This document shows positions 9,754 to 19,017 of a stretch of 64,000 bases of DNA, in pieces. A program made the translations under genes and the position numbers. Source of the DNA: Fen-1254 sp963778945 (lineage in GTDB: Bacteria; Bacteroidota; Ignavibacteria; UBA10030). The DNA lies in contig CAVZWL010000014.1 in NCBI GenBank assembly GCA_963778945.1, positions 248,001 through 312,000 of the forward strand. Reading direction: 5' to 3'. The stretch's first letter is position 1; every line of letters starts with the position of its first letter. The notes beneath the pieces were generated by a model that did not search any database, was not told the DNA's origin, and saw nothing but the letters and a program-made list of their open reading frames with translations.

Positions 9754-10674
9754 TTAATTCGAAGTTCCGAGTAAAAAGAGGACAGACATACGGACAGCTT
9801 CACCGTTCGTCACCTGTTCAAGGATGACCGAATGCTCGCCGTCCGCAAGATCCGCTGAAAGCTCTACATCTCGGTTGATCGGCCCCGGATGCATGATGGT
9901 AATCGGCTTGGGCGCCTTATCGACTTTCTCTTTTGTCACGCCGAAGTACCTGTGGTACTCGCGGAGTGAAGGGAAGAGTCCGTTCTTTTGACGTTCCAGT
10001 TGAATCCGGAGGACATTCAGAGCGTCGACATGCGGGATAATCTCTTCCAGCTTATGGTATACTTTGACCCCCATTTTTTCGATTGATCGCGGCATGAGTG
10101 TTTCGGGCCCGCACACAGAAACTTCAGCGCCCATCGTTTTCAGTCCGAAAATATTCGACCGGGCTACACGGCTGTGCAGGATATCACCAACAATGCAAAC
10201 GCGCAATCCCTCAAGCGTGCCGTATTTTTCCCGCAGCGTCATCATATCCAGAAGGGCCTGGGTCGGATGTTCATGCTGACCGTCTCCTGCGTTCACGACA
10301 TTTGCCTTTACAACCCGGCTTAAAAAATGAGGCGCGCCTGTTGAAGAATGCCTGATGACGACCATATCAATTTTCATCGCCTCGATATTGCGAGCTGTAT
10401 CTTTTAAGGTTTCTCCCTTCGATACGCTGCTTCCGCCGGCAGCAAAATTAACGACATCAGCCGAAAGCCGGCGTTCTGCCAGCTCGAACGAAATCCGGGT
10501 ACGCGTTGAATTTTCAAAAAATAAATTCACAATTGTTTTTCCCTGAAGCGGCGGAACTTTCTTGATTGGACGTCCTAGAACTTCTTTAAATGATTCCGCG
10601 GTATCAAGGATCAGGTTAATATCCTCCTTGCTTACTCCTTCCAATCCAAGGAGATGCCGGCTTTGCAGTTTCAT
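9754..10674 (-). CDS. pyrB: Aspartate carbamoyltransferase catalytic subunit
   Basis: 306 residues, normal for the catalytic chain. Carbamoyl-phosphate binding motif FFENSTRTR is at residues 52-60 and HPTQ at 136-139; the C-terminal IMHPGPINRDVE stretch is also typical. It catalyses carbamoyl-phosphate plus L-aspartate to carbamoyl-aspartate. The start overlaps the end of pyrR by four bases (ATGA), consistent with translational coupling in pyrR-pyrB-pyrC. No pyrI regulatory-subunit gene is seen, so control is more likely at the RNA level through PyrR. Confidence 0.97.
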   Translation of the reverse strand: MKLQSRHLLGLEGVSKEDINLILDTAESFKEVLGRPIKKVPPLQGKTIVNLFFENSTRTRISFELAERRLSADVVNFAAGGSSVSKGETLKDTARNIEAMKIDMVVIRHSSTGAPHFLSRVVKANVVNAGDGQHEHPTQALLDMMTLREKYGTLEGLRVCIVGDILHSRVARSNIFGLKTMGAEVSVCGPETLMPRSIEKMGVKVYHKLEEIIPHVDALNVLRIQLERQKNGLFPSLREYHRYFGVTKEKVDKAPKPITIMHPGPINRDVELSADLADGEHSVILEQVTNGEAVRMSVLFLLGTSN

Positions 10675-11229
10675 TGAAGTTCCTCCTTTTCATCGCCATT
10701 TTCATGGATAATGTAAATTGCATCGTCTTTGTCTTTTTCAGACAGCATGACCATTACTTCTTGCGCTTTCGATGTAGGGATATTTTTTCCGACAAAATCG
10801 GCTTTGATGGGAAGTTCACGATGACCGCGGTCCGCCAGCACCATCAGCTCAATCATTGCCGGGCGTCCGATATCCATCAATGCATTCAATGCGGAGCGTA
10901 TTGTTCGACCCGTATAAAGCACATCATCGACCAGCACTACCGTCTTGCCGGTGATGTTGAAAAGAATTTCGGTACTTTTCAGGAGCGGCTGATCGAGGCG
11001 TCCGTGGAGGTCATCCCTGTAGAGCGTAATATCGAGCACTCCGACTGGTATCTCTTTGCCTTCGATAGAATGTATAAGCTTAGCTATTCGATGTGCGAGA
11101 AATTCGCCTCGTGTGCGAATACCGACAAGCACGAGCGAGTCGAGATCCCGATTTCTTTCGACCAGCTCGTGCGCCAGCCTGTTGAAGAGTACGGCGCAGT
11201 GCGCTGGCATCAAGAATTTGTGTTTTCAT
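10671..11229 (-). CDS. pyrR: PyrR regulator/uracil phosphoribosyltransferase (one-base frameshift near 11185)
   Basis: PyrR binds pyr mRNA leaders when UMP or UTP is high and also has uracil phosphoribosyltransferase activity. The PRPP-binding signature VVLVDDVLYTGRT and the DITLYRDDL, DRGHRELPI and GKNIPTSK segments are diagnostic. The true start is the ATG at 11229, preceded by GGAGGAAAC; from it the protein reads MKTQILDASALRRTL, matching the PyrR N-terminus. The reading frame then shifts by one base around 11180-11190 into NRLAHELVERN. An extra C in CTTCAAC would explain it. Without the correction only a truncated form starting at 11213 is available. Confidence 0.93.
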
Positions 11230-11242
11230 GTTTCCTCCAGAT

Positions 11243-11282
11243 ATAAAAAAAGCCCCTTTTCCACAACGAGAAAAAAGGGGCT
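11243..11282 (-). terminator. Attenuator terminator in the pyr leader
   Basis: On the minus strand the arms AGCCCCTTTT and AAAAGGGGCT form a hairpin followed at once by a run of T, ending about 14 nt before the pyrR start codon. An intrinsic terminator in front of the first gene of an operon is the hallmark of attenuation. Upstream AAAGGAGTC and GACTTTTT can pair to make a competing antiterminator. Confidence 0.85.
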
Positions 11283-11318
11283 AAAAAGTCTCTGCCTAAC
11301 ATTTTGATCGACTCCTTT

Positions 11319-11336
11319 CCTATCTCTCCGGATAGG
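11319..11336 (-). promoter_or_regulatory. PyrR-binding hairpin in the pyr leader RNA
   Basis: The minus strand reads CCTATCCGGAGAGATAGG, a six-base-pair stem closed by CGGAGA. The loop side carries UCCGGAGAG, which matches the conserved UCCNGNGAG core of PyrR-binding loops. It lies about 35 nt upstream of the attenuator, the expected anti-antiterminator position. A second perfect 8-bp hairpin (GTTCGATC/GATCGAAC, loop of four) is at 11368-11387; its role is unknown. Confidence 0.8.
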
Positions 11337-11624
11337 TATTAAAGGATAGAAGAACATCATTTACCGCGTTCGATCCTTAGATCGAACCTGCTGCCATATG
11401 TATTGAAAAACTGCTTCTATCTTATCACCGTCGGTTTATTCGCTCATGCATGCTCGAAATGCCGATAATTGAAGGCAAAGAACGAGCTATCTATTCATTT
11501 TGCCGGCAACAATATCTAGAGATAATATAATCAACCTCTGCCGTGGAAGCAAATTCAATGATCAAAACCAATTCATTCATTTCTTTCAATGTTTAACTGC
11601 ACCAGAATAAAGTTAGGGGAATCA

Positions 11625-12698
11625 TCAGCGAGTTACAACTTTGTATTCCACCCATCTCTCTTCTCCTGGTCTTAAAATTCGTTGGTCGTTCCATGTAATA
11701 TTGATCACCGCGCCCGTTTGAGGCACAGCCGCTTTTTTTCGTTCAAATGTTATCTTTGTCCCTTCTCCTGAGGCGCTTCCTTCGATGTACGCCGTTCCTT
11801 CCGGAATCGGCCCGCTGACGCTCATATTGGCTGCATTATCGGTTCCGATATTGTGATAATAAATTTTATATGTCAGCGTATCGCCCGGCGATGTCTTTTG
11901 CTTATCCGGAACCGTCTCTACGGCTATCTTTGCCGCCGCCTTATGCGATGTGAAATATGACCGCAGGTTCGCAGTCTGCTGGGCTGCGGAGCCCTGGAAC
12001 GGAACCGATGTTCCAGCTATCTCCAGCGTCAAGAGCGATGCTTCCTGACCCGATCCGGCCTTATGAGCCGTTGTTGTAATCGTAAAGCTTTGCGGTTTCC
12101 CCTTCTTCAACGGCTCGGCAGTAATCTGCCTGGCCTGCTCCACAAAGCCGACCATCGCAGGGCGTTCCGTTGTCTGAGGGTCTATATTGGATATCGAAAA
12201 CGTCCGTCCCGAAGATTTAAACAATCCTTCCGCTTTACCGTAGAACTTTACATACACGTTGACCGCTTTTGCCGATTCCAATTTGAAATCGATCCTCAAC
12301 TGTTTTCCCTCAGGTAGATTGACGCTCTCGACAAGCTTCACTTGCCTCGTTAATTTCATATCACCGTTGTTCCACGTCAGCGTCTCATTGCCGTAATATT
12401 CTTCCAGTGTCACTTTCTTGACCACTGCATTTGTCGCTGCATCGACGATTTCCATCAACGTCGTCGTTGAAAGCGATTGTGCGTTGTCCCGATAGAGTAT
12501 CCCGAACCTGCTGTCCTGATCCTTTGCCGGAAGCTTATCCAATTTCCCGGCTGCAAACGGTATGATGCCCGCATCCGGGTTGCCGCTCAAACCCCCTGCG
12601 CCCGAGAGCGTATATCCCGCATAATGGATGCTCACTTGAGCGCTTGCAATTGATGCGGCCATAAGCAAGAGCGCTGTGAGTTTTATACATGATGTCAT
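11625..12698 (-). CDS. Secreted protein with C-terminal DUF11-type repeat
   Basis: 357 residues. A signal peptide covers about 1-20 (ending SIASAQVS). The middle part has no family I recognise. The C-terminal ~100 residues (KTSPGDTLTYKIYYHNIGT, then SVSGPIPEGTAYIEGS, ending GEERWVEYKVVTR) match the DUF11 conserved repeat, a beta-sandwich found in cell-surface and secreted proteins. Function is unknown; an exported structural or surface role is likely. It is separated by about 400 nt from the pyr leader and is probably transcribed alone. Confidence 0.75.
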   Translation of the reverse strand: MTSCIKLTALLLMAASIASAQVSIHYAGYTLSGAGGLSGNPDAGIIPFAAGKLDKLPAKDQDSRFGILYRDNAQSLSTTTLMEIVDAATNAVVKKVTLEEYYGNETLTWNNGDMKLTRQVKLVESVNLPEGKQLRIDFKLESAKAVNVYVKFYGKAEGLFKSSGRTFSISNIDPQTTERPAMVGFVEQARQITAEPLKKGKPQSFTITTTAHKAGSGQEASLLTLEIAGTSVPFQGSAAQQTANLRSYFTSHKAAAKIAVETVPDKQKTSPGDTLTYKIYYHNIGTDNAANMSVSGPIPEGTAYIEGSASGEGTKITFERKKAAVPQTGAVINITWNDQRILRPGEERWVEYKVVTR

Positions 12699-13212
12699 AT
12701 AAATTCTCCTTTATTGAATGACTACTTTAAATACGATCGTGCCTGAATTCGAAATATATGATGTGAAGCTCCTTATTCAAAGATATCGCTTTAAATAGGC
12801 CTTGCCCCTGATACGCTGGTTGAAATTTATATGATGCTCAAGCGAAATGCAAGGGGTTTATTTTACTTTGCTATAACAAAAATTCCTGACCTAATCAAAC
12901 CCCGAGGACAATCAATGTATATTCACTGCTCAGAAAATTATAGAATTCTTTAGGATTTGACCAATTTCTAATAATTCACAATATGGAATGTCTTAAATAA
13001 AAATACAAAAATATACATTTTTACAAACCAAATTTTACTAACTGATGTTGCGCAAAAATGGAAAAGGCTGTCATTCCCATCCGGAGGCATTGATATGAGT
13101 CTTCTTGACAATGCAGCCCATAAATACTTACATTAACAGGGCAATAAGCAGAGTAACTGAATCAAGAGATGTGAAGTTATCTTAACATTCGTTTATCTTA
13201 AGTAGTATTCAT
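12699..13212. other. Intergenic, no gene seen
   Basis: An AT-rich 514-bp stretch between the divergent DUF11 gene (minus) and the CZB gene (plus). It presumably carries both promoters. I see no RNA gene, strong hairpin or ORF with a plausible start. Confidence 0.5.
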
Positions 13213-13590
13213 ATGGAATCTTCCGCGATAAACAAAGCCATCGTATCTCATACTGCATGGAAAATCCGGTTCGCCAGAGCCATAGAAACAAATAATCCTG
13301 ATTTCACATCAGAGAAAATCGATATTGATAATCTGTGCGATTTGGGAAAATGGCTCGATAGTCTCGGCGCGAGTGATCGCGTGTCATCGCACTATAAAAC
13401 AGTCCGAATGCTGCATGCCGCTTTCCACAAGGAAGCTGCAGAGATCTTACGCCTTGCCCTCAACGGCAAGAAAACGGAAGCTCAGGAAAACATGACTTTT
13501 CTCAGAGGCGCATTTACAAAGACTTCCGCAGATTTAGTTATGGACATGGTAGATTGGAAAAAAGAAATAGAGTCGAGTTTCAGGCAGTGA
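13213..13590 (+). CDS. Free-standing CZB (chemoreceptor zinc-binding) domain protein
   Basis: 125 residues that are almost entirely one CZB domain. The expected three-His/one-Cys zinc site is visible: His13 (HxxWK), Cys42 (CDLGKWL), and His68 and His72 (HAAFH). CZB domains sense zinc or HOCl-type oxidation and normally sit at the end of chemoreceptors or diguanylate cyclases such as DgcZ. Here there is no output domain and no membrane segment, so it must act on a separate partner. The only ATG has a weak ribosome site. The next gene on the same strand encodes a ligand-binding fold. Confidence 0.85.
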   Translation: MESSAINKAIVSHTAWKIRFARAIETNNPDFTSEKIDIDNLCDLGKWLDSLGASDRVSSHYKTVRMLHAAFHKEAAEILRLALNGKKTEAQENMTFLRGAFTKTSADLVMDMVDWKKEIESSFRQ

Positions 13591-13858
13591 TCTTTTTTCG
13601 TTACGACTGATTGCTGTCTATTCCGAATAATACTTTAGCTTTTCGTGTTCCTGTCCACTCCTTGAAGAACAGCATTTCCATATTTCTATGTAAGTTTTTC
13701 ATACAGAATAAAACTAAAGGAAGTATTTATTGCTAAACAGGGATATTCATAAAATAAGAGGCTATTTTTGCAGAAAATGACAATTTGCATATAGGGCTCT
13801 TTTTGTGTAGTATTCTGTTAAATATATTTTGTTTCATAGGTGCGAAAGAAATACCGAT

Positions 13859-14686
13859 ATGGCAGACCAAGAGAAGAAGATTATAATTGCGGCTTCAGCA
13901 TTCAATGCTTCAATTCACATCGCGATGTGCGATAACCTCAAAAAGTTGTTCAAGCCGGAGGAAATGACACTTCGATCATTGACAGGCGACATTCAAGTAC
14001 AGAAGGAGCGTTTGATGCAAGCGCTCGAACAAACAAAATTCAGTGCTCTGATTGCTATGGATATACTGCCTGATGCCGAAACAATTGCCGCATATACGGC
14101 TGCGAATATTCCCATCATTCTCACAAATGAAGAGGCCCCCGGTGTGTCTACGATTACTACAGATAACTCCGCAGGCGGCCGCATAGCTGGAGAATACTTC
14201 ATAAAAAAAGGCAAGAAGAGGATCGCAATCGTAAGCGGCAAGACTAAAGTGAAAGGCGGTTTCAACGCAGAACAAAGACTCAAGGGATTCCAACAGGCAC
14301 TCAGCGCAGCTAAACTCCTTATACCGCAAGGATGTATGATAGAAGTAGCACGATATTCCCGTGAGGAAGGTGCAGAGGTCATGCCGAAGCTGCTGGCTGC
14401 AGGCGTAGATGCAATTTTTTGCGCAGCGGGTGATAACTGTGCACAAGGATTGCTGTCTGTAGCTAGAGAACGTAAAGTGCGGATACCCGAAGATGTTGCA
14501 ATTATAGGATTCGACGACTTGCTTATTGCGCAGCTTTCAACGCCTGCACTCACTACGATCAGACAGCCCTTGAAGGAAATGGCTGAAGCCGCATTTAAGA
14601 TGGTAATGTCCCAGAGAGATGAAATCCTTCAAAGGCCCAAGAAGATTATGTTTAAGCCTGAGCTTGTGATTCGCAAATCAACCTAA
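13859..14686 (+). CDS. LacI-type sugar-binding fold without DNA-binding domain
   Basis: From the ATG at 13859 the protein is 275 residues of type I periplasmic-binding-protein fold: TTDNSAGGRIAGEYFIKKGKKRIAIVSG is split here as TTDNSAGGRIAGEYF then KKRIAIVSG, and the C-terminal part has IPEDVAIIGFDD, LTTIRQPL and KPELVIRKST. These are hallmarks of the effector domain of LacI/GalR regulators. No N-terminal helix-turn-helix and no signal peptide are present, so it is predicted cytoplasmic and unable to bind operators itself. An alternative TTG start 10 codons upstream adds no domain. It could be a truncated regulator or a dedicated ligand sensor. Confidence 0.78.
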   Translation: MADQEKKIIIAASAFNASIHIAMCDNLKKLFKPEEMTLRSLTGDIQVQKERLMQALEQTKFSALIAMDILPDAETIAAYTAANIPIILTNEEAPGVSTITTDNSAGGRIAGEYFIKKGKKRIAIVSGKTKVKGGFNAEQRLKGFQQALSAAKLLIPQGCMIEVARYSREEGAEVMPKLLAAGVDAIFCAAGDNCAQGLLSVARERKVRIPEDVAIIGFDDLLIAQLSTPALTTIRQPLKEMAEAAFKMVMSQRDEILQRPKKIMFKPELVIRKST

Positions 14687-14778
14687 TGTTTTTTTTCTGC
14701 GCGTCAGCGTGATTTACGTCAGGTCATAGATCTTTGCTCATCGAAGACCTCCTGTTGCCAGCATTACGTTTCCAATCC

Positions 14779-15027
14779 ATGAGTAAGGTGAATGCAGTCG
14801 AGCTGTTGTGGAACCCGATTTATAAGATTTGGGAAAATCATGCAAGCACTCTCGGTGTAAAAGGAGCGATAGCAGCAGCGAGCATAGATTGGACGGGCCA
14901 TTCATGGGTATCTCAAATGAAAACAGTCGATACTATTATAGACATCACTGAAAATCCTGAGCAGCATGAGTACCCGGGCTATAACTTCATTGAATTTGCC
15001 TGCTCTGCTGGAATGGATGCGCATTAG
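14779..15027 (+). CDS. Short hypothetical protein, possibly a remnant
   Basis: 82 residues from ATG 14779 (a TTG at 14734 would add 15). It reads MSKVNAVELLWNPIYKIW and ends NFIEFACSAGMDAH. I do not recognise a family. There is no Shine-Dalgarno, no signal peptide and no clear motif. It may be a decayed gene fragment or chance ORF. Confidence 0.3.
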   Translation: MSKVNAVELLWNPIYKIWENHASTLGVKGAIAAASIDWTGHSWVSQMKTVDTIIDITENPEQHEYPGYNFIEFACSAGMDAH

Positions 15028-15253
15028 AGTGACAATTAAATTCGGAAAAGGTAGCACAAACAAAGGTTGGAAAAAGTTTCATCGAAGGCCAGAAGGATCT
15101 AATTTCATTCCCGTATCGTGCGATGAACAGATGCTCATGTGATTTTTTTTCACATTTTTGAGCTTGCGCTTCGGCGCTGGAATTAAGCGGTTTTCTGTTA
15201 AAATATTTTTTTGAGCCACAGCATGCTCTCACTTTATTTATATGAGGCTTGAT

Positions 15254-16372
15254 ATGATGAGAACACAAATTGGAAAACACCTCTTCACCGCGTTATTATT
15301 CGTGGCATTCCTCAATGCGCAAGAAAATCACAAAGTGCTTCCGATAGGCGCAGCTGCGCCGGATTTCAATTTATTAGGAATTGACGGGAACACCTATAGC
15401 ATAGGCAGTTTTTCTAAAGCGAATATTCTCGTAATAATTTTTACCGCAAACCATTGTCCGACTGCACAGGCGTATGAAGACAGAATTATAAAACTTGCAA
15501 AGGACTATCAAGGCAAAAATGTTCAGGTGGTTTGTATCTCTTCAAACAGTCCGCAAGCATTGCGTCTCGATGAAATGGGCTACACCGATGTGGGCGATAA
15601 AATTGAAGATATGGGAATTCGCGCGAAGGATAAAGTGTTTAATTTCCCCTACCTCTATGATGGCGGCGATCAAACGACTGCGGAAAAATACGGCCCGCAG
15701 GCGACTCCTCATGTGTTTATCTTCGATAGAGATAGAAAATTGCGTTACAACGGAAGAATAGACGATTCTGAAAAATTTCAGAAAGTAACCGTAAGCGATA
15801 CGCGCAATGCGATCGATTCGCTTCTGGAAGGAAAACAGGTCGTTGTTGAGCAGACAAAAACTTTTGGATGCTCCCTCAAATGGGCTTATAAAAAAGCTTC
15901 TGCTGAAGAAGCTATTGCGAAATGGAACCAGGAAAAAGTTGAATTACAGCAAATAGATTTGGACGCAATCGGCGATTTGCTGAAGAACAAAACCGGCAAT
16001 TTGCGACTCATCAACATCTGGGCGACATGGTGCGGCCCCTGCGCTTCCGAGTTCCCTGAGTTGATCGAGATTAACAGGATGTACCGCAACCGCGAATTCG
16101 AAATGGTGACATTAAGCACCGATGATATATCAAAAAAAGACCATGTTCTTAAATTTCTCTCACAGAACTACGCTTCAACAAAAAATTATCTATATACTTC
16201 GGATAACAAATACAAAATGATCGAAGCTATTGACAAGGATTGGCCGGGCGCTCTTCCCTATACTTTGCTGATAAAGCCGGGCGGCGAAATTATCTATAAA
16301 CAACTTGGAGCGATTGACCCGCTTGAACTTAAAAAAGCTATTGTAGAATATCTGGGAAGATACTACAAATAA
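15254..16372 (+). CDS. Exported double thioredoxin-fold protein (redoxin + TlpA-like)
   Basis: The start at 15254 is preferred because GAGG lies 7 nt before it; an ATG at 15242 lacks a ribosome site. A signal peptide ends at FLNAQ. Domain 1 (about 30-185) is AhpC/redoxin-like with a single Cys68 in NHCPTAQ, where the second position of a CxxC is Thr. Domain 2 (about 240-370) is TlpA/ResA-like with WATWCGPC, Cys260 and Cys263. Such proteins usually act in periplasmic thiol reduction or cytochrome maturation. The tandem arrangement with only one canonical CxxC is notable. No cytochrome biogenesis genes are adjacent. Confidence 0.85.
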   Translation: MMRTQIGKHLFTALLFVAFLNAQENHKVLPIGAAAPDFNLLGIDGNTYSIGSFSKANILVIIFTANHCPTAQAYEDRIIKLAKDYQGKNVQVVCISSNSPQALRLDEMGYTDVGDKIEDMGIRAKDKVFNFPYLYDGGDQTTAEKYGPQATPHVFIFDRDRKLRYNGRIDDSEKFQKVTVSDTRNAIDSLLEGKQVVVEQTKTFGCSLKWAYKKASAEEAIAKWNQEKVELQQIDLDAIGDLLKNKTGNLRLINIWATWCGPCASEFPELIEINRMYRNREFEMVTLSTDDISKKDHVLKFLSQNYASTKNYLYTSDNKYKMIEAIDKDWPGALPYTLLIKPGGEIIYKQLGAIDPLELKKAIVEYLGRYYK

Positions 16373-16499
16373 TATTTTCGCCTCCGAATAAAAAATATCC
16401 ACTCTGCGTAGGAACAGGCGTATTTATTCAGAGAGATTCGCCGACATTTTCAGTCTGTCATGAAGAGATGCGGATCAGAATATGTCCGGCTCACAGGAC

Positions 16500-17460
16500 T
16501 TAATGAGATAAACAAAATACCTGATTTGCAGGATGATCGCCCCAGGTCCAGGTTCCTCCGCCTGTCTTGTATCCTGATGCATTGATAATGATCGTATATG
16601 GTGTATTAGAGTAATGAGCAGGTGTATTCGTTTTCAATTGAAAATTACCGCCGGCATCGGTAATTGCTGTCAGTGTATCTAAAGATGTTCCCACGATCGC
16701 CCCTTGAATCGAAGTATTCACATTACTGCAATCGTCTACACGGCCGCTAATGGTTACAACATCATTATTGACGGTTGTTCCGGTGTCTTTGCTGCAGCAG
16801 AAGACCTGATTTATTGGATGATCGCCCCAAACCCAGGTTCCGCCGCCCGTCTGATATCCTGATGCACGGATAACAATCATATAAGCTGTACTCGAGTAAT
16901 GAGCAGGTGTATTCGTTATAAGCTGAAAGCTGCCGTTGACATCGGTAGTCGCAGTGATTGAATCTAATGATGTTCCCACGACCGCACCTTGAATCGGAGC
17001 ATTCATATTGCTGCAATCGTCTACGTGACCGCCGATGGTAACGACGTCATTTGGAGTGCTTGCTCCAGCGTCTTTAGTGCAGCAGAATACCTGATTTGCA
17101 GGATGATCTCCCCAGATCCAGGTTCCGCCGCCTGTCTGATATCCTGAGGCATTGATGCTGATCGTATATGCAGTATTGGAGTAATGAGCAGGCGTATTCG
17201 TTTTCAACTGAAAGCTGCCATTTGCATCGGTAATAGCTGTCATCGAATCTAAAGATGTTCCTACGACCGCCCCTTGAATCGGGGTATTCACATTGCTGCA
17301 ATCGTCTACGTGACCGCCGATAGTGACGACATCATTAATCGGTACTGGCGTTCGTATTGTTATTAGATTCGGTCGGTTGAGTATTCTTATCACAGCCTGA
17401 TAAAACAAAAAGCAGGAATGTGATGTATACGACTCTTAAGAATGTATAATCGGATTTCAT
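16500..17460 (-). CDS. Lipoprotein with three near-identical carboxypeptidase-regulatory-like repeats (frameshift near 17350-17400)
   Basis: The ATG at 17460, with a ribosome site GGAGAAGTT, starts MKSDYTFLRVV and leads into a lipobox ending LSGC, so this is a lipoprotein. That frame hits a stop after about 40 codons, while the body of the protein continues one frame away, indicating a one-base shift. The body is three tandem units of 94-95 residues, each beginning NDVVTIGGHVDDCSN and ending HPANQVFCC or close to it. Each unit resembles a CarboxypepD_reg beta-sandwich (GAVVGTSLDS..TDANGSFQL) and contains two to three cysteines. Probably surface adhesion or structural; function unknown. Confidence 0.72.
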
Positions 17461-18002
17461 AACTTCTCCAAATTTTATTATCTCTCATTGAAACATTTGA
17501 GGCGAGATCCATTGCAGCCGAACATCCTGCAATCTGAATAAATCGCACATCAAAGAATCGACTTAGCATTAAGTTTGTTTTCTATTTTATGCTATTGCTC
17601 TGAGACGCTTTTAGTGCTTCTCTGATGGACTGAATCTATATATTGCTAAAGTGAGATGCAAGCAATCACTAAGCATAAAAGCCTCAAAGAAGAGGCTGTT
17701 TTCTCTCAAAAAACGAGATGAGATCGGGAATCGAATTCCTTTAGAGAAATATAAAATATTCAGGAGAATAATTTCCGCGTACTGTTTTGACGTTGGCTCC
17801 TGTATTGAGAAATATTTTTCACCTGATGTGCGGTTCAACAATTATAGTAGAGCAGCCATTTCTCAACGGTTCGCCAACTCGGGGAATCAATCGCGATTCA
17901 TATTCCAATAATGTCTTCATTGCTTCTGCTTTTCTGATTTAGTAAGTTGGAATGTAAGCGAGTTAATATTGACAAAATGAACCTGTATAGCATGAGGCAA
18001 TC
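17461..18002. other. Intergenic, one weak hairpin
   Basis: About 540 bp between divergent genes. A short hairpin AGCCTC/GAGGCT at 17680-17697 is followed by T-rich sequence on both strands and could be a weak bidirectional terminator. No convincing coding frame: the small ORFs here lack ribosome sites and homology that I can recognise. Confidence 0.4.
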
Positions 18003-19016
18003 ATGGCACGACGCATACCCGGAGATAAAACAAAACTCTCTTCATCAGCAATTATGGATTCGGTATATGCCTTCCGAGAGGCGCGGGTTCTGCTGACTGC
18101 TTTCGAGCTCGATCTTTTTTCGCAACTCGGCAACGGATGGAAGTCTTCTGAAGAGGCCGCACATCTGGCTCAAACAAACCCGCGGGCTACCGACAGACTG
18201 CTGAACGCCCTTTGTGCCTCCGGCTTTCTCGTTAAGAAAAAAGGGAAATTCCTAAACACTCCGCTTACATCGCGCTTTCTTGTCAAGGGAAAACCTGATT
18301 ATCTTGGAGGATTAATGCATCAGGTCGGCTTGTGGAATTCTTGGAGCACTCTTACAGATGCCGTGCGCAAGGGATCATCGGTCATCGTGCGTGAACCTGT
18401 GAGCGGACACGGAGTGGATTGGTTAAAAGCATTTATAGCGGCGATGCACATGCGGGCAATTCATCAGGCTCCGGCTATCGTCAAGTTGATTAACCTGAAA
18501 GGAGTGAAAAGCGTCCTCGATGTCGGTGGAGGATCGGGAGTGTTTTCTATGGCATTCGTTCGTGCAAGAAAAGGAATTAAAGCGGCAGTATTTGATCTGG
18601 CGAATGTTATAAGTCTGACAAAGACCTATATCGACGCAGAGAACATCGGCGATCTGATAAGCGTTATTGGTGGTGATTACACGTATGATCCTCTGGTAAG
18701 CGGTTTTGATCTCGTGTTTATGTCTGCTGTTATCCATAGTAATTCCGCAGAAATAAATAAACAATTGTTCAGGAAGGCATTTGAAGCGTTGAACCCGGGG
18801 GGACGATTGGTGGTACTTGACTACATCATGAGCAATGACCGGATTTCGCCGGCGGCAGGCGCATACTTCTCGCTTAACATGCTGGTTGGAACACCTGATG
18901 GAGATTCATACACGGAATCAGAAGTCCGAAGCTGGATGAAAGATGCCGGGTTCAAGAAGATGAACAAGAAAAAAACTCAATTCGGAACAGATCTTATAAT
19001 CGGTAAAAAGTCCTAA
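18003..19016 (+). CDS. SAM-dependent O-methyltransferase (family 2 type)
   Basis: 337 residues with the two-part layout of plant-type/CrtF-like O-methyltransferases. A winged-helix dimerisation domain is at about 15-100 (SEEAAHLAQTNPRATDRLLNAL read in parts) and a Rossmann methyltransferase domain has the SAM motif DVGGGSG at 173-179. Motif GGRLVVLDYI follows later. GAGG precedes the ATG by five bases. Substrate is unknown; relatives methylate carotenoids, polyketides and flavonoids. The next gene, a VOC protein, is on the same strand. Confidence 0.85.
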   Translation: MARRIPGDKTKLSSSAIMDSVYAFREARVLLTAFELDLFSQLGNGWKSSEEAAHLAQTNPRATDRLLNALCASGFLVKKKGKFLNTPLTSRFLVKGKPDYLGGLMHQVGLWNSWSTLTDAVRKGSSVIVREPVSGHGVDWLKAFIAAMHMRAIHQAPAIVKLINLKGVKSVLDVGGGSGVFSMAFVRARKGIKAAVFDLANVISLTKTYIDAENIGDLISVIGGDYTYDPLVSGFDLVFMSAVIHSNSAEINKQLFRKAFEALNPGGRLVVLDYIMSNDRISPAAGAYFSLNMLVGTPDGDSYTESEVRSWMKDAGFKKMNKKKTQFGTDLIIGKKS

Positions 19017-19017
19017 T

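Noticed and set aside
17700..17735. Possible tRNA T-arm on the minus strand (GGAATTCGATTCCCG)
   Set aside because: No acceptor, D- or anticodon arm can be built around it.
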